Positions 16,863-26,600 of a DNA stretch of 64,000 bases are shown piece by piece; position 1 is the first letter of the stretch; each line of letters begins with the position of its first letter. The DNA comes from Chitinophagales bacterium. GTDB lineage: Bacteria; Bacteroidota; Bacteroidia; Chitinophagales; Chitinophagaceae. The notes below the pieces were generated by a model that was not told the origin of the DNA, made no database searches, and worked only from the letters and a program-made list of their open reading frames with translations. The stretch spans positions 1 through 64,000 of the forward strand of contig JAATGJ010000180.1 of the NCBI GenBank assembly GCA_015654695.1. The letters run 5' to 3'. The position numbers were made by a program, and so were the translations under genes.

Positions 16863-17231
16863 ATGAACGCCATCGAATTTGTACATGAGCAATTGTCTGG
16901 AAAAAAGGATTTCCCAAAATTCAAGGCTGGTGATAATGTTACCGTGAATTACAAGATCATTGAAGGTAATAAAGAAAGGATCCAGTCTTTTAAAGGCGAT
17001 GTAATCAAGAAACAGGGTACCGGTCACACGGCCAGCTTCACTGTACGCAAAATATCTGATAGCATAGGAGTAGAAAGAGTATTTCCTTTCTATTCTCCCA
17101 ACATTCAATCGGTAGTACTTAACAAAGCAGGTAATATACGCCGGGCCAAATTGTTTTACCAGCGCAAACGCAGTGGTAAGAGCGCCAGGATCAGGGAAAA
17201 ACGTATGGTGGTTTCCGCAGTTGCCCAGTAA
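16863..17231 (+). CDS. rplS: 50S ribosomal protein L19
   Basis: The 122-residue protein of the large subunit sits at the 30S-50S interface. The L19 signature is clear: FKAGDNVTVNYKIIEGNKER, FKGDVIKKQG, FTVRKISDSIGVERVFPFYS, and the basic C-terminal stretch RRAKLFYQRKRSGKSARIRE. The start is ATG 16863 (MNAIEFVHEQ), since the upstream TTG lies in the promoter. It is monocistronic, with a strong terminator 20 bases after the stop. Confidence 0.97.
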   Translation: MNAIEFVHEQLSGKKDFPKFKAGDNVTVNYKIIEGNKERIQSFKGDVIKKQGTGHTASFTVRKISDSIGVERVFPFYSPNIQSVVLNKAGNIRRAKLFYQRKRSGKSARIREKRMVVSAVAQ

Positions 17232-17251
17232 TAGTACTTACAATAAATTAT

Positions 17252-17285
17252 AAAAAGGCCCGGGCAATCCGGGCCTTTTTATTTA
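17252..17285 (+). terminator. Strong rho-independent terminator of rplS
   Basis: A 12-bp perfect stem (17252-17263 with 17269-17280; GC core GGCCCGG/CCGGGCC) has a five-base loop GCAAT. The T-rich arm TTTTT continues into ATTT. Confidence 0.92.
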
Positions 17286-17336
17286 ACGTTAGTTAATGTG
17301 CGGTTATTGGCCATCTATTTTACAAATACTAATTAC

Positions 17337-17344
17337 TATATTTG
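17337..17344 (+). promoter_or_regulatory. tatA -7 promoter element (TATATTTG)
   Basis: This is a perfect TAnnTTTG 18 bases before the tatA ATG. It overlaps an in-frame TTG that is therefore not a start. Confidence 0.65.
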
Positions 17345-17362
17345 ACCTTTAATCTTTCAATT

Positions 17363-17563
17363 ATGATACATCCTGTTTTACTTGGTATGCTCGGAACCAA
17401 TGAGATCATTATCATCCTGGTTATTGTTTTATTACTTTTCGGAGGAAAAAAGATACCAGAACTGATGAGAGGTTTGGGTAAAGGTGTTCGTGAGTTTAAT
17501 GATGCGAAGACTAATGTGAAAAGAGAAATTGAGGAAAACGCTAACGAGGTTAAAAATCCTTAA
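17363..17563 (+). CDS. tatA: Sec-independent (twin-arginine) translocase subunit TatA/TatE
   Basis: The 66-residue protein has one N-terminal membrane helix ([22 protein letters not shown]), the FGGKKIPEL hinge typical of TatA, and an amphipathic basic helix ([13 protein letters not shown]). TatA oligomers form the pore-like element that moves folded RR-signal proteins across the inner membrane. The start ATG 17363 is preferred because the earlier TTG lies in the promoter. Candidate clients with RR-type N-termini occur in this same window (TIM-barrel protein at 45551-46390, small subunit at 44908-45441). Confidence 0.94.
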   Translation: MIHPVLLGMLGTNEIIIILVIVLLLFGGKKIPELMRGLGKGVREFNDAKTNVKREIEENANEVKNP

Positions 17564-17630
17564 GAAAGCAAGCTTCTTATAGCCCTTATTTTTTACTCTT
17601 TTCACTCACCGAAAACAAGAACTACTTCTT

Positions 17631-19073
17631 TTGTTTGAATTTTCTTCTATTGAGCAGTATCATGCCCGGCTGAACGAAGGAAAGGCTACCTGTTTACAGG
17701 CAGTTGAACATTATCTTCAGCAAATAGAAGCCAGGCAGCGTTTAAACGCATTCATTGAAGTTTATGCCGAAGAAGCTTTAGAAAAAGCCAGGGAACTTGA
17801 TAAAAAAAGAACCCGGGGTGATCGTATCGGCAAACTTCATGGAGTTGTGATAGGTCTCAAAGACGTTCTATGCTATAAAGACCATAAGCTTTCCGCATCT
17901 TCCGCTATTTTAAAAAATTTCACCGCAGTATATTCTTCAACGGCTGTTAAACGGCTGATAGCAGAAGAGGCTATTATCATCGGCAGTTGCAATTGTGACG
18001 AATTTGCCATGGGCTCTACCAATGAGAATTCAGTGTATGGCAAAGTGCTGAATGCACAGGATGAAACCAGGGTTCCGGGAGGATCATCAGGAGGATCGGC
18101 AGTAGCAGTTCAGGCTGGTTTATGTATGATTTCACTGGGAAGCGATACGGGGGGCTCTGTTCGTCAGCCTGCTGATTTTTGTGGTATCGTTGGTCTGAAA
18201 CCAACCTATGGTCGCATCTCCAGGTATGGTCTCATCGCCTATGCCTCTTCTTTTGACCAGATAGGTATTTTTGGAACTACTATTCCTGATGTCGCTTCGG
18301 CACTTGAAGTAATATCGGGCCATGATGAATACGACAGCACTGTATCTTCAAAACCAACCGAAGCTTATTCTGAACTTTCTTCATCAAAAAAAAAATACCG
18401 TATAGCTTATTTCAATGAAGCACTTGAACATCCGAGTATTGACCCGGAAATCAGTTCCGCTATAAAAGGTATTCTTGGTGAACTTAAAAATAATGGACAT
18501 GAGGTCAGTCCCGTAGAATTTGACCTGATGGACTATGTTGTTCCGGCTTACTATGTTCTTTCCACCGCCGAAGCGTCCTCCAATCTTTCGCGCTATGATG
18601 GGGTAAAATATGGCCATCGTACCCATCAGAAGGGTATTGATCTTACAGAGTTTTATAAACAATCCCGTTCAGAGGGTTTCGGTAAAGAAGTAAAAAGAAG
18701 GATCATGCTTGGAACGTTTGTTTTAAGCTCTGGGTATTATGATGCCTACTTTACCCGGGCTCAGAAAGTCAGGAGTTTATTAACAAAAAAAATACAACTG
18801 ATTTTCAACGACTTCGATTTTATATTACTCCCCACCTCTCCGGCTACCGCATTCAAAGCAGGTGAAAAAACCAGTGACCCTATAGCTATGTACCTCGCTG
18901 ACATTTATACCGTTATGGCAAACCTGGCCGGAATTCCCGCTATTTCTATTCCCCTTTTTAAGCATTCAAACGGGATGCCCTTCGGTCTCCAGGCTATGTC
19001 AAACCGCTTTAATGAGTTACCTTTGCTCCGCTTCTCTGATGAGCTGATGCAAGACTACAGAAAGCACCCTTAG
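17631..19073 (+). CDS. gatA: Aspartyl/glutamyl-tRNA(Asn/Gln) amidotransferase subunit A
   Basis: The 480-residue amidase-signature enzyme supplies ammonia for conversion of Glu-tRNA(Gln) to Gln-tRNA(Gln). The catalytic Lys-Ser-Ser triad is visible: GLKDVLCYKDH (Lys), PGGSSGGSAVAVQAG (cis-Ser), and GSDTGGSVRQPADFCG (nucleophile Ser). GLKPTYGRISRYGL is a further GatA hallmark. The frame begins with TTG at 17631 (LFEFSSIEQYHARL). No upstream ATG fits, so TTG initiation is likely. GatB and GatC are not in this window. Confidence 0.95.
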   Translation: MFEFSSIEQYHARLNEGKATCLQAVEHYLQQIEARQRLNAFIEVYAEEALEKARELDKKRTRGDRIGKLHGVVIGLKDVLCYKDHKLSASSAILKNFTAVYSSTAVKRLIAEEAIIIGSCNCDEFAMGSTNENSVYGKVLNAQDETRVPGGSSGGSAVAVQAGLCMISLGSDTGGSVRQPADFCGIVGLKPTYGRISRYGLIAYASSFDQIGIFGTTIPDVASALEVISGHDEYDSTVSSKPTEAYSELSSSKKKYRIAYFNEALEHPSIDPEISSAIKGILGELKNNGHEVSPVEFDLMDYVVPAYYVLSTAEASSNLSRYDGVKYGHRTHQKGIDLTEFYKQSRSEGFGKEVKRRIMLGTFVLSSGYYDAYFTRAQKVRSLLTKKIQLIFNDFDFILLPTSPATAFKAGEKTSDPIAMYLADIYTVMANLAGIPAISIPLFKHSNGMPFGLQAMSNRFNELPLLRFSDELMQDYRKHP

Positions 19074-19140
19074 ATTTTCCTGCCGTACAACTACCGACCG
19101 ATTAGTACCCGATTCGTGTAACTAAAAAATTCACACAGTG

Positions 19141-20205
19141 ATGCTAAGAAAAATTCTGCCAGTTGTTATTTGTTTATTTCTATTAAGTTTTGCCCATGTA
19201 GTCAGGGCTGAAGGCAACTATTTTGACACCCGTTTACCACTTTCCGATACGGCGGATAAAAAAGACTCCCTTAAAGAAGTAAATACCATAAATGACTCCA
19301 AGCAGGAGTTCAAAGACCTGTTCATAACCAATACCCTGTCAAACGGAATTACCATCGAACAGCTCAACCCCCAGGCTATCAGTTTTGTAGAAGATTATAT
19401 GGAAAAGTTTGGCAAAACAATGGAGGACATGAAGGATTGGGGCAGGCCTTATTTTAATATGATAGATGACATACTTACCCAGCATAATTTGCCCAAAGAA
19501 TTGAAATACCTGGCTGTTATTGAATCTCAGCTAAAAACAAATGCCCGCTCATGGGCGGGGGCGGTAGGCCCCTGGCAGTTCATGCCGGCTACTGCAAGAA
19601 ATATGGGCTTACGAATTGGAAAAAAATATGATGAGCGCAGGGATCTCAATAAAAGCAGCCATGCCGCATCAAAATACCTTACGAACCTGTTTGCGATATA
19701 TGGTGACTGGCTTTTAGTTATCGCAGCCTATAATGGCGGACCCGGAAAAGTGAATTCGGCTATCAAAAAAAGTGGCAGCAGGGATTTCTGGACCTTACAA
19801 AAGTACCTGCCTGCTGAATCAAGGAATCATGTAAAAAAATTCATTGCCACTCATTATATGATGGAAGGCCAGGGCGGCATTACTACTATTTCAAAAGATG
19901 AAGCAAGGTATATGTCTGTAAATACTGCTTTAAAGCCGGAAGAAACAGCCAATTCAAAAATACAATCCATTAGGGGCCGTTATAATTCACTGGTGATAGT
20001 AAAGCATATTACAATGGATATCGCTGCTTTTAATAAAATGAACCCGGATTTTGATAAGCTGATAGCTTCCAGCGGCAATTATGAATTACACCTTCCTGCA
20101 GAAAAAATGGAAGTCTTTCTTACAAAAAAGCCGGTAATCCTGAATGAATCAATGGAGTTATTACTGAACCCGGGGGGCATGGCAAAAGAAACTTCCAGCC
20201 TCTGA
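19141..20205 (+). CDS. Membrane-bound lytic murein transglycosylase (MltD-like, SLT domain)
   Basis: The 354-residue periplasmic enzyme has an N-terminal signal peptide (residues 1-24, LPVVICLFLLSFAHVVRA). The SLT catalytic domain spans about residues 110-250. AVIESQLKTNARSWAGAVGP supplies the catalytic glutamate and is followed by WQFMPATARNMGL. Further motifs are DERRDLNKSSHAASKYL and IAAYNGGPGKVNSAIKKSG. A degenerate LysM-like region may follow (HITMDIAAFNKMNPDF). It cleaves peptidoglycan glycan strands with formation of 1,6-anhydro-MurNAc. ATG 19141 is chosen over the preceding GTG. Its TGA stop abuts the stop of the convergent pabB gene with no bases between. Confidence 0.92.
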   Translation: MLRKILPVVICLFLLSFAHVVRAEGNYFDTRLPLSDTADKKDSLKEVNTINDSKQEFKDLFITNTLSNGITIEQLNPQAISFVEDYMEKFGKTMEDMKDWGRPYFNMIDDILTQHNLPKELKYLAVIESQLKTNARSWAGAVGPWQFMPATARNMGLRIGKKYDERRDLNKSSHAASKYLTNLFAIYGDWLLVIAAYNGGPGKVNSAIKKSGSRDFWTLQKYLPAESRNHVKKFIATHYMMEGQGGITTISKDEARYMSVNTALKPEETANSKIQSIRGRYNSLVIVKHITMDIAAFNKMNPDFDKLIASSGNYELHLPAEKMEVFLTKKPVILNESMELLLNPGGMAKETSSL

Positions 20206-21450
20206 TCAGTTATTGGAAAGAACATTCTTAATAGCCTCCGCCTTTAAAAGACATTCTTCCCATTCATTTTCAGGATCGCTGTAAAAAGTAATACCTGAAC
20301 CCGCCTGGAATGAAAGATAGGCCAGTGAAGCATTATACATTACACTTCGTATCACCACATTAAGATCAAAATTGCCTGCCGGAGAAATATAGCCAAGTGC
20401 GCCTGAAAAAATACCTCTTTTCGTCTTTTCATAACGCTCTATCAATTCTATTACTCTTTTTTTGGGGGCGCCTGTCATTGAACCCATCGGAAAAGTCGCC
20501 TTTATCATTTCGCTGAATGAAACACTCTTTCTTAGTTGCCCGCTTATCGTAGAGATCATCTGGTGTACCTGGGGAAAAGAATAGATGCCATATAGCTCAT
20601 CTACTTTTACCGTTCCTTCTTCGCATATCTTTGACAGATCATTTCTGACAAGATCAACTATCATCACATTCTCTGAACGATCCTTATCGCTATGCAATAG
20701 TTCTTTTTTACTTTTCTCATCCTCTTGCCTGTCATCCGGGATCCGCTTAGAAGTACCCTTGATGGGCTGGGATAAAATAGTATTTCCTTTTTTCATTAAA
20801 AACCTTTCAGGGCTGGCACAGATCAGCCACTTGTCACCTACCCTGTACAAAGCGGAAAAAGGATTGGGAGAAATATGGGCGAGCTTTTTATATACAAGTA
20901 CCGGATCTATTTCGACCTGTTCGGCATAAAACTCCTGGCAAAAATTGATCTCATAACAATCTCCCAGCAGGATATGCTTTTGCAATCGCCGTATGATGGA
21001 AAGATATTCTTCCTTTTGAATCCTGTTTTGAATAAAGGGGGTTGATTCTTTTTTTGTTATTGCTGAAGGAACTGCGTAAGAAGTGATGGCTTCAAATATC
21101 TCAGCCGGTTCATCTGCATCAATGATCATTTCTTTTTCATTCAACCGGATGATGATGGCAGGTTCAAAGAAAAAAAGATCAGGAAATTGGATATTGTCCG
21201 GGTGCAGTGAAAAAGATTCTTCCTGCTCATTCTTTAAGTCATAACTGAGATGACCAAACAGCCAGCTTCGTTTTTCATCAATGAAACGCTGTAACTGATC
21301 CAGTGCATCACCCGCGCCAGCCAGCAACTTTCTTTTGATGCCTGCGCCTGCTATACACTCCTGCGTATGCGGCTCGATATGATACTGGTGATTATCCAGG
21401 AAACAAAAAGTGTTGAACCGTTGTACCCAGTTCAACACTTTTTGTTTCAT
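20206..21450 (-). CDS. pabB: Aminodeoxychorismate synthase component I
   Basis: The protein has about 414 residues. It converts chorismate plus ammonia to 4-amino-4-deoxychorismate for folate synthesis. The chorismate-binding fold shows QPIKGTSKRIPDD, and its PIKGT lysine is the mark separating PabB from TrpE (PIAGT). VRNDLSKICEEGTVKV, FPMGSMTGAPKKRVIELIE and GIFSGALGYI also fit. FQAGSGITFYSDPENEWEE completes the active site. The frame is open up to a TTG at 21531, but ATG 21450 (MKQKVLNWVQ) is a more natural start. It lies directly behind the acidic-protein gene and is probably cotranscribed. PabA and PabC are not adjacent. Confidence 0.9.
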   Translation of the reverse strand: MKQKVLNWVQRFNTFCFLDNHQYHIEPHTQECIAGAGIKRKLLAGAGDALDQLQRFIDEKRSWLFGHLSYDLKNEQEESFSLHPDNIQFPDLFFFEPAIIIRLNEKEMIIDADEPAEIFEAITSYAVPSAITKKESTPFIQNRIQKEEYLSIIRRLQKHILLGDCYEINFCQEFYAEQVEIDPVLVYKKLAHISPNPFSALYRVGDKWLICASPERFLMKKGNTILSQPIKGTSKRIPDDRQEDEKSKKELLHSDKDRSENVMIVDLVRNDLSKICEEGTVKVDELYGIYSFPQVHQMISTISGQLRKSVSFSEMIKATFPMGSMTGAPKKRVIELIERYEKTKRGIFSGALGYISPAGNFDLNVVIRSVMYNASLAYLSFQAGSGITFYSDPENEWEECLLKAEAIKNVLSNN

Positions 21451-21531
21451 CTTCCCGAAATCATGCACGGGAAAGGAATTAGTGAGAATAGTGTTGTTCA
21501 ATATATATGATATATGAACGAATAAATTCAA

Positions 21532-21975
21532 TTAGTAATCATCGTTATCATCACCATCAAGGTCATCCCCCCCGTCAAACAGATCCTTGAACTCATCATC
21601 CACTTTAAAATCATCTTCTTCCTCAACGCCTTTTTTACCTGCAGGGCCAACAGCTTTTTTCCCTTTTGATTTGGGCACGTCGAATTCTTCGAAGTCAGGA
21701 TCCCATTCTTCCTCTTCTTCTACTTTATCCCATTCATCTACTGTGTCTTCTCCTGCATCATCATCATCGTCGTCATCTTTTCCTTTTTTTGCAGTAGCCC
21801 CTTTGGCTCCTTTTTTAGGAGCCGCTACTTCTGTCTCATCATCGTCAAGATCATCGTCATCATCTTCCTCCTCCTTTTTCTTAGGTTTGGGGGATGCTTT
21901 TTTTGCAGATTCTTTTTCGGATGAATCACCGGCTGTTCCAGCAGACTTTTTTTCTTTACCAGGTTTTGATGCCAT
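21532..21975 (-). CDS. Lysine/aspartate-rich acidic low-complexity protein
   Basis: The 147-residue protein is built of alternating Lys/Ala/Gly-rich and Asp/Glu-rich blocks, with a conserved-looking core EWDPDFEEFDVPKSKGKK and an acidic end FKVDDEFKDLFDGGDD. It is probably disordered and cytoplasmic, since there is no signal peptide. The charge pattern recalls the C-terminus of RNA polymerase delta-like or chaperone-like proteins, but I recognise no family. The complement strand is also open because of GAT/GAA repeats; that serine-rich shadow is not a gene. It precedes pabB and follows purA on the same strand. Confidence 0.8.
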   Translation of the reverse strand: MASKPGKEKKSAGTAGDSSEKESAKKASPKPKKKEEEDDDDDLDDDETEVAAPKKGAKGATAKKGKDDDDDDDAGEDTVDEWDKVEEEEEWDPDFEEFDVPKSKGKKAVGPAGKKGVEEEDDFKVDDEFKDLFDGGDDLDGDDNDDY

Positions 21976-22105
21976 ACTCAGATAGGGTTATTGGTGTAAA
22001 ATTTCAGCGAAGTTTTTAATTGACCAAATTTTTAAAAAAGTTTTTTTTATTTAGGACAGATATGAACATTTCGCAAAAAAATAAGGTCTTTTTGAAATTA
22101 ATCCA

Positions 22106-23368
22106 CTATATGCTGATTATCTGGTCCCGACCCGGCCCATTCGATATGTAATTTACGCTGACTCCCAGATATTGATTGATAAAATCTACATACGTCTTCA
22201 TAGTTTCAGGCAATTCTTCAAATGATTTCGCTGCACTGGTAGTTGTATTCCAGCCCGGAAAAGCTTTATATACGGGTTCTACCATCAACCTGTCAAGGCG
22301 GAAAGGAATTTCCCGGCTTTCCTTTCCGTTTACTTTATAATGGGTGCAAACTTCCAGGTGCTTAAAGGCATCCAGCACATCAGCTTTGGTCATCACGATC
22401 TTTGTAACCCCGTTTATCATGCATGCAAACTGCAGCGCCACCAGGTCTATCCATCCACAGCGGCGGGGCCGGCCGGTAGTAGCGCCAAATTCATTACCGA
22501 TCTTTCTCAATTCTTCTCCCGTCTCGTTTTCCAGTTCTGTAGGAAAAGGCCCGCTGCCAACCCTGGTGCAATAAGCCTTGGTCACACCTATCACATCCCT
22601 GATCTTTTGCGGGGCAATACCAAGACCGCTGCAAACACCCGCGGATATCGTATTTGACGAAGTGACAAAAGGGAAAGTGCCGAAATCTATATCCAGCATA
22701 CTGCCTTGCGCCCCTTCGGCCAATACTCTTTTACCAGCCTGTATTTGTTCATTGATAAAATATTCGCCATTGACAATATTCAATTGCTTCAAAAATTCCA
22801 GCGCTTCAAAAAATTCTTCTTCCCAGGCCGTAATATCCTCATCAAAAGAAAAATTGTCGAGTAGCCGCTGGTGCTTCAATCTAAGTTTGATATAAGCAGT
22901 CGTAAAATTTTTATCCAGCAGGTCGCCTACACGCAAACCATTTCGCCCCGTCTTATCCATATAGGCAGGCGCTATACCTTTCAGTGTGGAGCCTATCTTC
23001 TGATTGCCTTTGGATAATTCAGCGGCTTTATCCAATGCACGGTGGGTGGGAAGTATTATGTGCGTCCTTTCAGCGATAAAAAGATTTTTTCTCAGGTCCA
23101 CACCAAATGACGCCACGGTGTCACATTCTCTCTTTAAGGTTATCGGGTCAAGCACTACTCCATTACCGATCAGGTTCAATTTATTCTTTTGAAAAACGCC
23201 TGAAGGTATCTGGTGCAGCACTACTTTTTTATCCTCCACATACAAGGTATGCCCGGCATTGGGCCCACCCTGGAACCGGGCGACGACATCATAATCTTTA
23301 GCAAAATAATCTACGATCTTTCCTTTTCCTTCATCGCCCCACTGGAGGCCAAGAATTACATCAACCAT
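22106..23368 (-). CDS. purA: Adenylosuccinate synthetase
   Basis: The 420-residue enzyme joins IMP and aspartate using GTP, the first committed AMP step. The N-terminal GLQWGDEGKGKIVDYFAKD has the catalytic Asp and P-loop, and GPNAGHTLY holds the catalytic His. Additional signatures are GIAPAYMDKTGRNGLRVGDL, AEGAQGSMLDIDFGTFPFVT and ATTGRPRRCGWIDLVAL. Length and motifs are canonical. It is a cytoplasmic homodimer. Confidence 0.97.
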   Translation of the reverse strand: MVDVILGLQWGDEGKGKIVDYFAKDYDVVARFQGGPNAGHTLYVEDKKVVLHQIPSGVFQKNKLNLIGNGVVLDPITLKRECDTVASFGVDLRKNLFIAERTHIILPTHRALDKAAELSKGNQKIGSTLKGIAPAYMDKTGRNGLRVGDLLDKNFTTAYIKLRLKHQRLLDNFSFDEDITAWEEEFFEALEFLKQLNIVNGEYFINEQIQAGKRVLAEGAQGSMLDIDFGTFPFVTSSNTISAGVCSGLGIAPQKIRDVIGVTKAYCTRVGSGPFPTELENETGEELRKIGNEFGATTGRPRRCGWIDLVALQFACMINGVTKIVMTKADVLDAFKHLEVCTHYKVNGKESREIPFRLDRLMVEPVYKAFPGWNTTTSAAKSFEELPETMKTYVDFINQYLGVSVNYISNGPGRDQIISI

Positions 23369-23517
23369 GATATCTTAAAATTTATTTTGGGCCAAACGAC
23401 AGTACTACTATCATCGCCTGTTGCAGTTTACCCAGAGTGAAACGAAGGGCACACTTCATCGTTCAGTAATTCTATTGAACATATCAGAAAGGTCGTGCCC
23501 GCAATTGCGGTGGCAAA

Positions 23518-23570
23518 AATAAGCTCTAAGCAACGAAGCCACCGAATAAATCCGGCGGCTTCCGCTTATT
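23518..23570 (-). terminator. Long hairpin terminator behind the SprB-repeat gene
   Basis: Outer arms AATAAGC/GCTTATT (23518-23524 and 23564-23570) enclose GAAGCCaCCG/CGGcGGCTTC. T-runs occur on both strands, so it can act bidirectionally. It lies about 70 bases past the stop at 23640. Confidence 0.7.
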
Positions 23571-23639
23571 TTTTATACACGAAAAAAAGAATTTATCAAC
23601 GATTGATTAGTCCGGCCATTGGTTGTTTGACCAGCCTAT

Positions 23640-26600
23640 TTACCGGATTAATATCACCGACCCCTTTTTACTGATTAGCTTATTATCCATCGTCACACCT
23701 TCTGCCATCCACACATAAGCGCCGCTACCCTGTTCCATACCTCCAAACCGGCCATCCCATCCCTGGTTCAGCGTAGAGGTAGAATATAATAGCTGCCCCC
23801 ACCGGTTATATACCCTGAAGTAGTTCAGCTTCTTAATGCCAACCGGGAAAGGTACGAACACATCATTTTTACCATCCCCGTTGGGAGTAAACGCTGTCGC
23901 TACATAAATTTCAGGTCCTTTATATACGCGGATAGTAATAAAAGCTTCTCCCTGGCAACCTGCTGCGGTAGTAGTAGTAACCAGGTAAGTAACTACAGCA
24001 CCCTCAATGACAGGTGCAGTGGCAACCGGGTTGGGAATATTCGGATTATCCAGACCGTCAACTGGCGACCATAGATAAGAAGTACCTGCCGATGTTGCCA
24101 GTAATGGCACTTGTGCACCTGCATACACCACTGTGTCTGCCGGGTAAGTTGTCACCTGTATTGGAGGAGTAACAAACACCGTCACCTGGTCGGGTTTCAA
24201 TGAAGTACAACCGTTGATATCAGTTACACTCAAAGCGTATATTGTCGTTTGATCCGGAGTGGATATGGTGGTGATACCGCTCGTGCTACTCAAGTAAGTA
24301 GCCGGTGACCATGTATAAGTATAAGCCGGATCACCCACTGCCTGTAACTGGTAATTTTGTCCATAACAAATATCCCCATCAATCCCGGCATCAGGTACAG
24401 GTGCAGGCAATATAGTAACCAATATATCATCAGGAAGAGAACAACGACCTAAAGTCGCAATAACTGAATACAAAGTAGTGGTGGCAGGCTTTGCTTGCGG
24501 ATTAGCAATAGTATTGCTGCTAAGACCAGTCGCAGGTGTCCATAGAAATTGTGTTGCATTGGTTATAAGCTGCAATTGTACGGAATTGCCTTCGCAGACA
24601 GGTGCAGGATCAGCAGCCGGTGTCAGTGTCAGATTATTGGTAAGACCCACTGTAACTGCCGGAACAATGAAAGTGCAACCATTCGCATCCTTTACTGTCA
24701 CATTATTAAAAGTACCCGGAGCCACATTCAAAATAGCGGAAGACTGAAAATTTGTTCCGTTAGTAGAATACTGATAAGGCAATGTGCCGCCGGTTGCTGT
24801 TACGGTAATAGTACCATCATTGCCTCCATCACAGGTTGCATTCGCTGTGGTGGCTGTGGCGGCAAGTACAACAGGCTGCGTAACGTTTACATTATTTACC
24901 TGTACCGGGCAATTATTGATATCCCTGACATATACGGTATAAGGCCCGGCTCCAACAGAGAATGTATTACCGGGCTGAAATGTTACATTATCCAGGGAAT
25001 AAGAATAAGCCGAAGTGCCCCCGGTTGCTGTTACAGTAATTACACCGTTATTCTGTCCATTACATAAAACATTCTGTACAGTAGTTGCAGCAGCCAATTG
25101 CGTAGGATGACCCACCGTAATCATTGCCGTATTAGTACAACCCACAGCATCCCTGATATAAACAGTATAGGTATTTGCGGCAAGCCCGTTAAAGTTAGAG
25201 CTGGCCTGCCAGGTAATATTATTCAAAGAGAATTCTACAGGCGCTGTTGCATTGGCTGAAGCAGTTGCTGTTATACTTCCTGTAGTGGCGCCAAAACAGG
25301 TAGCATCAACTTTAGCAGGAGTAATTGTTATAGCCGCTCCCGGATTGACCGTAGCTGAGACAGGACTGCTTATACAACCTGCAGCATCTGTTACCACGAT
25401 ACTATATGTATTAGCAGTAAGCCCTGTGAAAGAAGTATTGGTTGCGCCGGTCTGCGTTGTCGTTCCGTTTAATACAAATGTATAAGGGCCTGCGCCATTG
25501 GCAGGTGTTACAGTTATTTGTCCGTTCGCAGCTCCATTACAGGTGGTCGGTACAGCAACAGCATTGGCTAATAAAGCAGATCCCTGGGCTACGTTGATAT
25601 TACTAAATGTACCTGTACAACCAATAGCATCCGTGACCACAATAGAATAAGTGGCGCCTGCTGCAAGACCGGCAAAGCTGGTAGTAGCAGCCCCGGTCTG
25701 TGTCGTTGTTCCATTTAATACAAATGTATAAGGGCTGGTACCATTGGTTGGCGTTATAGCAATACTTCCGTTGGTGGCGCCGGTACAGGAAGTACCGATC
25801 GGATTAATGTTAGCGGTTACTCCTGTTCCTGATACTACATTTACCAGTGGTAAAGTTGAGTTGCAACCATTCACATCCGTTACAACAATAGTATGAGATC
25901 CGGCAGCTATACCAGTATAGGTTGTTGTTGTAGCACCGGTTTGCGTTATCGTTCCGTCTAATACAAATGTATAAGGACCATTACCATTAGATGGTGTTAC
26001 AGTTATGCTTCCATTGTTTACACCCGGGCAAGCCGTAGCTACCGGTGTAACAACGGCAGCTAATACTGCACCCGCAGTTACATTCGCATTGTTTAAGGTG
26101 AACTGGCAACCATTCGCATCCGTGATTAACACAGTATGCGTACCCGAAGCAAGATTAGTGAATACTGTATTTGCTGCTCCTGTTTGTGTAGTTATCCCAT
26201 CCAGCAAAAATGTATAAGGAGCTGTTCCGCCAGTTCCGGGTGTTACTGTAATACTTCCATTGGCAGCACCAGAACAAGAAGTAGCAACAGAAGTATATGT
26301 AGCTGTAAAGCCTGCACTGGCAGTTACGTTCGCATTGTTTAAGGTGAACTGGCAACCATTCGCATCCGTGATTAACACAGTATGCGTACCTGAAGCCAGA
26401 TTGGTGAATGTTGTATTCGTTGCTCCGGTTTGGGTAGTCGCTCCATCTAATACAAATGTATAAGGACTCGTACCACCTGTTCCCGTTGTTACCGTAATGC
26501 TTCCGTTGGTAGCCCCGGTACATGAGCTGTTAATTGAAGTAAACGTGGCTGTAAATCCCGCACTGGCGGTTACGTTCGCATTGTTTAAAGTGAATTGGCA

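Noticed and set aside
21587-21985. 132-codon serine-rich plus-strand frame
   Set aside because: It is the exact antisense of the Lys/Asp-rich protein gene. GAT/GAA runs give TCA/TTC runs on the other strand, and there is no independent evidence.
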